Assembly: GCA_902784015.1 (NCBI GenBank)
Contig: CACZTC010000183.1
Coordinates: 1-7,939, forward strand
Direction of reading: 5' to 3'
Source: an uncultured Erysipelotrichaceae bacterium
GTDB taxonomy: Bacteria; Bacillota_I; Bacilli_A; Erysipelotrichales; Erysipelotrichaceae
DNA length: 7,939 nucleotides
Positions 6,161 through 7,939 of the stretch are shown here, piece after piece. Every line of letters starts with the position of its first letter. Position 1 is the stretch's first letter. The translations under genes and the position numbers were made by a program. The notes below the pieces were generated by a model, which worked only from the letters and a program-made list of their open reading frames with translations, searched no databases and was not told the DNA's origin.

Positions 6161-6181
6161 TATTCATAAAACATCATAAAT
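6161..6181. repeat. Copy 2 of the shared 21-nt motif, in the ulaF/ulaG divergent region
   Basis: TATTCATAAA, five bases, then ATAAAT, as at 5401-5421. It lies just upstream of the candidate ulaF -35 box and about 80 nt upstream of the ulaG ATG, where a regulator could act on both divergent genes. It lacks the GACAATAT outer arms seen at 5387-5440. Confidence 0.4.
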
Positions 6182-6195
6182 AATCATATATTAGT

Positions 6196-6214
6196 ATTTT
6201 AATAATATTAAAAT
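6196..6214. promoter_or_regulatory. Perfect 9-bp-arm palindrome upstream of ulaG (possible operator)
   Basis: ATTTTAATAATATTAAAAT is a perfect palindrome around one central base, sited 44-62 nt before the ulaG ATG. That is where a repressor would overlap the ulaG promoter. It is made only of A and T, so chance occurrence in this region is not negligible. Confidence 0.3.
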
Positions 6215-6219
6215 CTTTA

Positions 6220-6225
6220 TAGAAT
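6220..6225 (+). promoter_or_regulatory. Possible ulaG -10 element
   Basis: TAGAAT (5 of 6 to consensus) lies 32 nt before the ulaG ATG. At the matching -35 distance I find only a poor TTTTAA, inside the palindrome at 6196-6214. A promoter must lie in this gap because ulaG is the first gene of its strand, but its exact place is uncertain. Confidence 0.3.
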
Positions 6226-6257
6226 TAAATTAGATAAGAATAAAAGGAGGAATTTAC

Positions 6258-7337
6258 ATGCCAAATGTAAAAGATGTAACAAGAGAATCATGGATTCTTA
6301 ATACATTCCCTGAATGGGGTACTTATTTAAATGAAGAAATTGAAGATGCTAAAGTTGAAAAAGGCAAATTCATGATGTGGTGGCTCGGTAATACAGGTAT
6401 CTGGGTAAAATCAGAAGGTAATACAAATGTCATGGTAGACTTATGGGCTTCTACAGGTAAGAAAACTCACTACAATGATGATGGTTCAATTAAAAAAATC
6501 GATCCAGATCATCAAATGGCTAGAATGTCTGGTGCTACTCAAATGCAACCAAATTTAAGAGCTATCCCTTGTGTATTAGATCCATTTAAAATTAAAAACT
6601 TAGATGCTTTATTAGCTTCTCATACTCACTCTGATCATATTGACATAAATGTAGCAGCAGCTATTCTACAAAATGTTGAAAAAGAGATTCCATTCATCGG
6701 ACCTAAATTCGCAACTGATTTATGGAAATCTTGGGGTGTTCCTGAAGAAAGATTAGTTACAGTTAAGCCTGGCGATGTTGTTGAAGTTGGTGATATTAAA
6801 ATACATGCAGTTGAATCAGTTGATAGAACTATTTTGATTACTGCTCCACCTAAAGGTAATATTAAAGGCTTACCTTGCGATGATATGGATGATAGAGCTG
6901 TTTCTTATATAATCGAAACACCTGCTGGTACTGTATATCATAGTGGAGATAGCCACTTTGGTAATTTATATGCTAAACATGGCAATGAATATAATATCGA
7001 TGTCGCATTTGGTTCATATGGTGAAAATCCACGTGGTATTACTGATAAGATGACAAGTAGTGATATCTTACGTATGGCAGAGAATTTAAATTGTAAAGTT
7101 ATTATTCCTTATCATCATGATTTATGGACAAATTTCCAAGCTGACACAAAAGAAATCTTAGTATTATGGTATATGCGCAAAAATAGACTACAATACAAAT
7201 TTAAACCATTCATTTGGGAAGTTGGTGGACACTTCACATATCCAGATGATAAAGACAGAATTGAATATCATCATTACCGTGGCTTCGATGATGTATTCAC
7301 AGAAGAAATCAATCTTCCATTCCCTTCTTTCCTATAA
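6258..7337 (+). CDS. ulaG: L-ascorbate-6-phosphate lactonase UlaG
   Basis: This 359-aa cytosolic metallo-beta-lactamase-fold hydrolase opens L-ascorbate 6-phosphate to 3-keto-L-gulonate 6-phosphate, the first step after PTS uptake. It matches the E. coli protein as I remember it along its whole length, including the start (T-R-E-S-W-I-L), the metal motif H-T-H-S-D-H (122-127), the block H-S-G-D-S-H (228-233) with metal ligand Asp231, [11 protein letters not shown] at 252-262, His286/His287 in P-Y-H-H-D, and the ending F-P-S-F-L. No key residue is missing. The RBS AAAGGAGG (6243-6250) is ideal, 7 nt from the ATG, so high translation is expected. It is the first gene of the rightward unit and is followed after a hairpin by ulaE. 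It is divergent from ulaF. Confidence 0.97.
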   Translation: MPNVKDVTRESWILNTFPEWGTYLNEEIEDAKVEKGKFMMWWLGNTGIWVKSEGNTNVMVDLWASTGKKTHYNDDGSIKKIDPDHQMARMSGATQMQPNLRAIPCVLDPFKIKNLDALLASHTHSDHIDINVAAAILQNVEKEIPFIGPKFATDLWKSWGVPEERLVTVKPGDVVEVGDIKIHAVESVDRTILITAPPKGNIKGLPCDDMDDRAVSYIIETPAGTVYHSGDSHFGNLYAKHGNEYNIDVAFGSYGENPRGITDKMTSSDILRMAENLNCKVIIPYHHDLWTNFQADTKEILVLWYMRKNRLQYKFKPFIWEVGGHFTYPDDKDRIEYHHYRGFDDVFTEEINLPFPSFL

Positions 7338-7349
7338 TATATAATATTA

Positions 7350-7374
7350 ATCGGCTCACTATTAGTGGGCCGAT
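7350..7374 (+). terminator. GC-rich hairpin between ulaG and ulaE (partial terminator or mRNA stabiliser)
   Basis: A 10-bp stem (ATCGGCTCAC with GTGGGCCGAT, one T-G wobble in RNA) closes a 5-nt TATTA loop 12 nt after the ulaG stop. It is clearly more GC-rich than its surroundings. It is followed by ATTATTAATGG rather than a true T run, so it is probably a leaky terminator, or a structure protecting the ulaG mRNA so that ulaG is made in excess over ulaE. A role in both is possible. Confidence 0.6.
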
Positions 7375-7392
7375 ATTATTAATGGATAATAT

Positions 7393-7939
7393 ATGAATAA
7401 CTTATTAGGTATCTATGAGAAAGCCCTACCGCATAATTCTTGGCATAATTTATTCATTATGGCCAAAGAGGCTAATTTTGATTTTATTGAATTATCGATA
7501 GACAAACAAAGATTAAATAAATTAGATTACACCACAAAAGAAATTGAAGAATTATTATCTCTTTCTTCTTCTTTTAATATGCCTTTTCATACTTTAGTAT
7601 TATCAGCTCATAGATATTATCCTTTAGGCGACATACAAAAGCGTAAAGAAGGTTTAGAAATCGCTAAAAAAGCTATTATTCTTTCTAAAAGATTAAATAT
7701 AGATATCATTCAATTAACTGCTTATGATGTATACCAAAAAGAATCAACTAAACAAAGTAGAGATCTATATAAAGATGGCATAAAAGAATTATTAGACTTC
7801 AATAATGATTATGGTATTACTTTAGCTATTGAAATATTAGAAGATGTAGAACATTTTAATAATTCAAAAAAACTTATTGAATTTATCAAAGAAATAAACC
7901 ACCCTTTACTCAAAGAATATGGCGATATAGGTAATCTTA
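7393..7939 (+). CDS. ulaE: L-xylulose-5-phosphate 3-epimerase UlaE, N-terminal part (3' end outside window)
   Basis: The frame is open from ATG 7393 to the window edge, giving 182 codons of a protein usually about 280 aa long. It belongs to the xylose-isomerase-like TIM-barrel epimerases, which convert L-xylulose 5-phosphate to L-ribulose 5-phosphate between UlaD and UlaF. Family blocks are L-G-I-Y-E-K-A-L-P at 5-13, F-D-F-I-E-L-S at 29-35, L-S-A-H-R-Y-Y-P-L-G at 70-79, I-Q-L-T-A-Y-D-V-Y at 106-114, A-I-E-I-L at 145-149 and G-D-I-G-N-L at 177-182. Glu147 and Asp178 are the first two of the four expected metal ligands; the other two lie past the edge. The RBS is weak (GGA at 7384-7386, only 6 nt before the ATG). 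With the hairpin upstream, this predicts less UlaE than UlaG. The start matches the family, with no better upstream ATG. Confidence 0.93.
   Translation, partial: MNNLLGIYEKALPHNSWHNLFIMAKEANFDFIELSIDKQRLNKLDYTTKEIEELLSLSSSFNMPFHTLVLSAHRYYPLGDIQKRKEGLEIAKKAIILSKRLNIDIIQLTAYDVYQKESTKQSRDLYKDGIKELLDFNNDYGITLAIEILEDVEHFNNSKKLIEFIKEINHPLLKEYGDIGNL

Overview
The window is strongly AT-rich bacterial DNA with Shine-Dalgarno sites, a near-consensus sigma-A-type promoter and tightly packed operons. Tryptophan is encoded by TGG in the genes I read codon by codon, and the reading frames end normally at TAA/TAG, so nothing suggests the mollicute code 4. Together this points to a low-GC Bacillota, possibly an Erysipelotrichales-like or Izemoplasma-like lineage. 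The lineage is an inference from composition and gene style only.

The locus is an L-ascorbate (vitamin C) / sugar-acid utilisation island organised around two divergent sets. Rightward: ulaG (L-ascorbate-6-phosphate lactonase, 6258-7337), a GC-rich hairpin, and the 5' part of ulaE (L-xylulose-5-phosphate 3-epimerase, 7393 to the window edge). Leftward: ulaF (L-ribulose-5-phosphate 4-epimerase, 6104-5469), then a 125-nt control region, then a six-gene operon running from 5343 to 302. In transcription order its products are a D-2-hydroxyacid dehydrogenase, a short-chain dehydrogenase, a class II fructose-bisphosphate-aldolase-type aldolase, a DeoR-family repressor, a phosphotriesterase-family lactonase and UlaD (3-keto-L-gulonate-6-phosphate decarboxylase). 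Internal gaps are 2-10 nt. At the left edge is the 5' part of a separate gene for an exported, extremely glutamate-rich protein.

UlaG, UlaD, UlaE and UlaF form the known route L-ascorbate-6-P -> 3-keto-L-gulonate-6-P -> L-xylulose-5-P -> L-ribulose-5-P -> D-xylulose-5-P. The uptake PTS (ulaABC) is not in the window. The unusual part is the set of four extra enzymes sharing an operon with ulaD: a second, unrelated lactonase resembling the mycoplasmal phospho-furanose lactonases, two NAD(P)-dependent oxidoreductases and a DHAP-type aldolase. I infer that this is a second branch, handling another sugar lactone or sugar acid phosphate, or an oxidised ascorbate derivative, and feeding the same pentose-phosphate exit. 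Its substrate cannot be read from the sequence.

The control DNA is informative. The six-gene operon has a TTGACA-18-TATAAT promoter whose -35 box lies in one arm of a long inverted repeat, and that repeat is followed by a run of Ts in the same orientation. It could be the DeoR-type operator, the terminator of ulaF, or both. A related 21-nt motif also occurs in the ulaF/ulaG divergent region. No RNA genes, insertion sequences or CRISPR arrays were seen, and no gene-free stretch exceeds about 150 bases.
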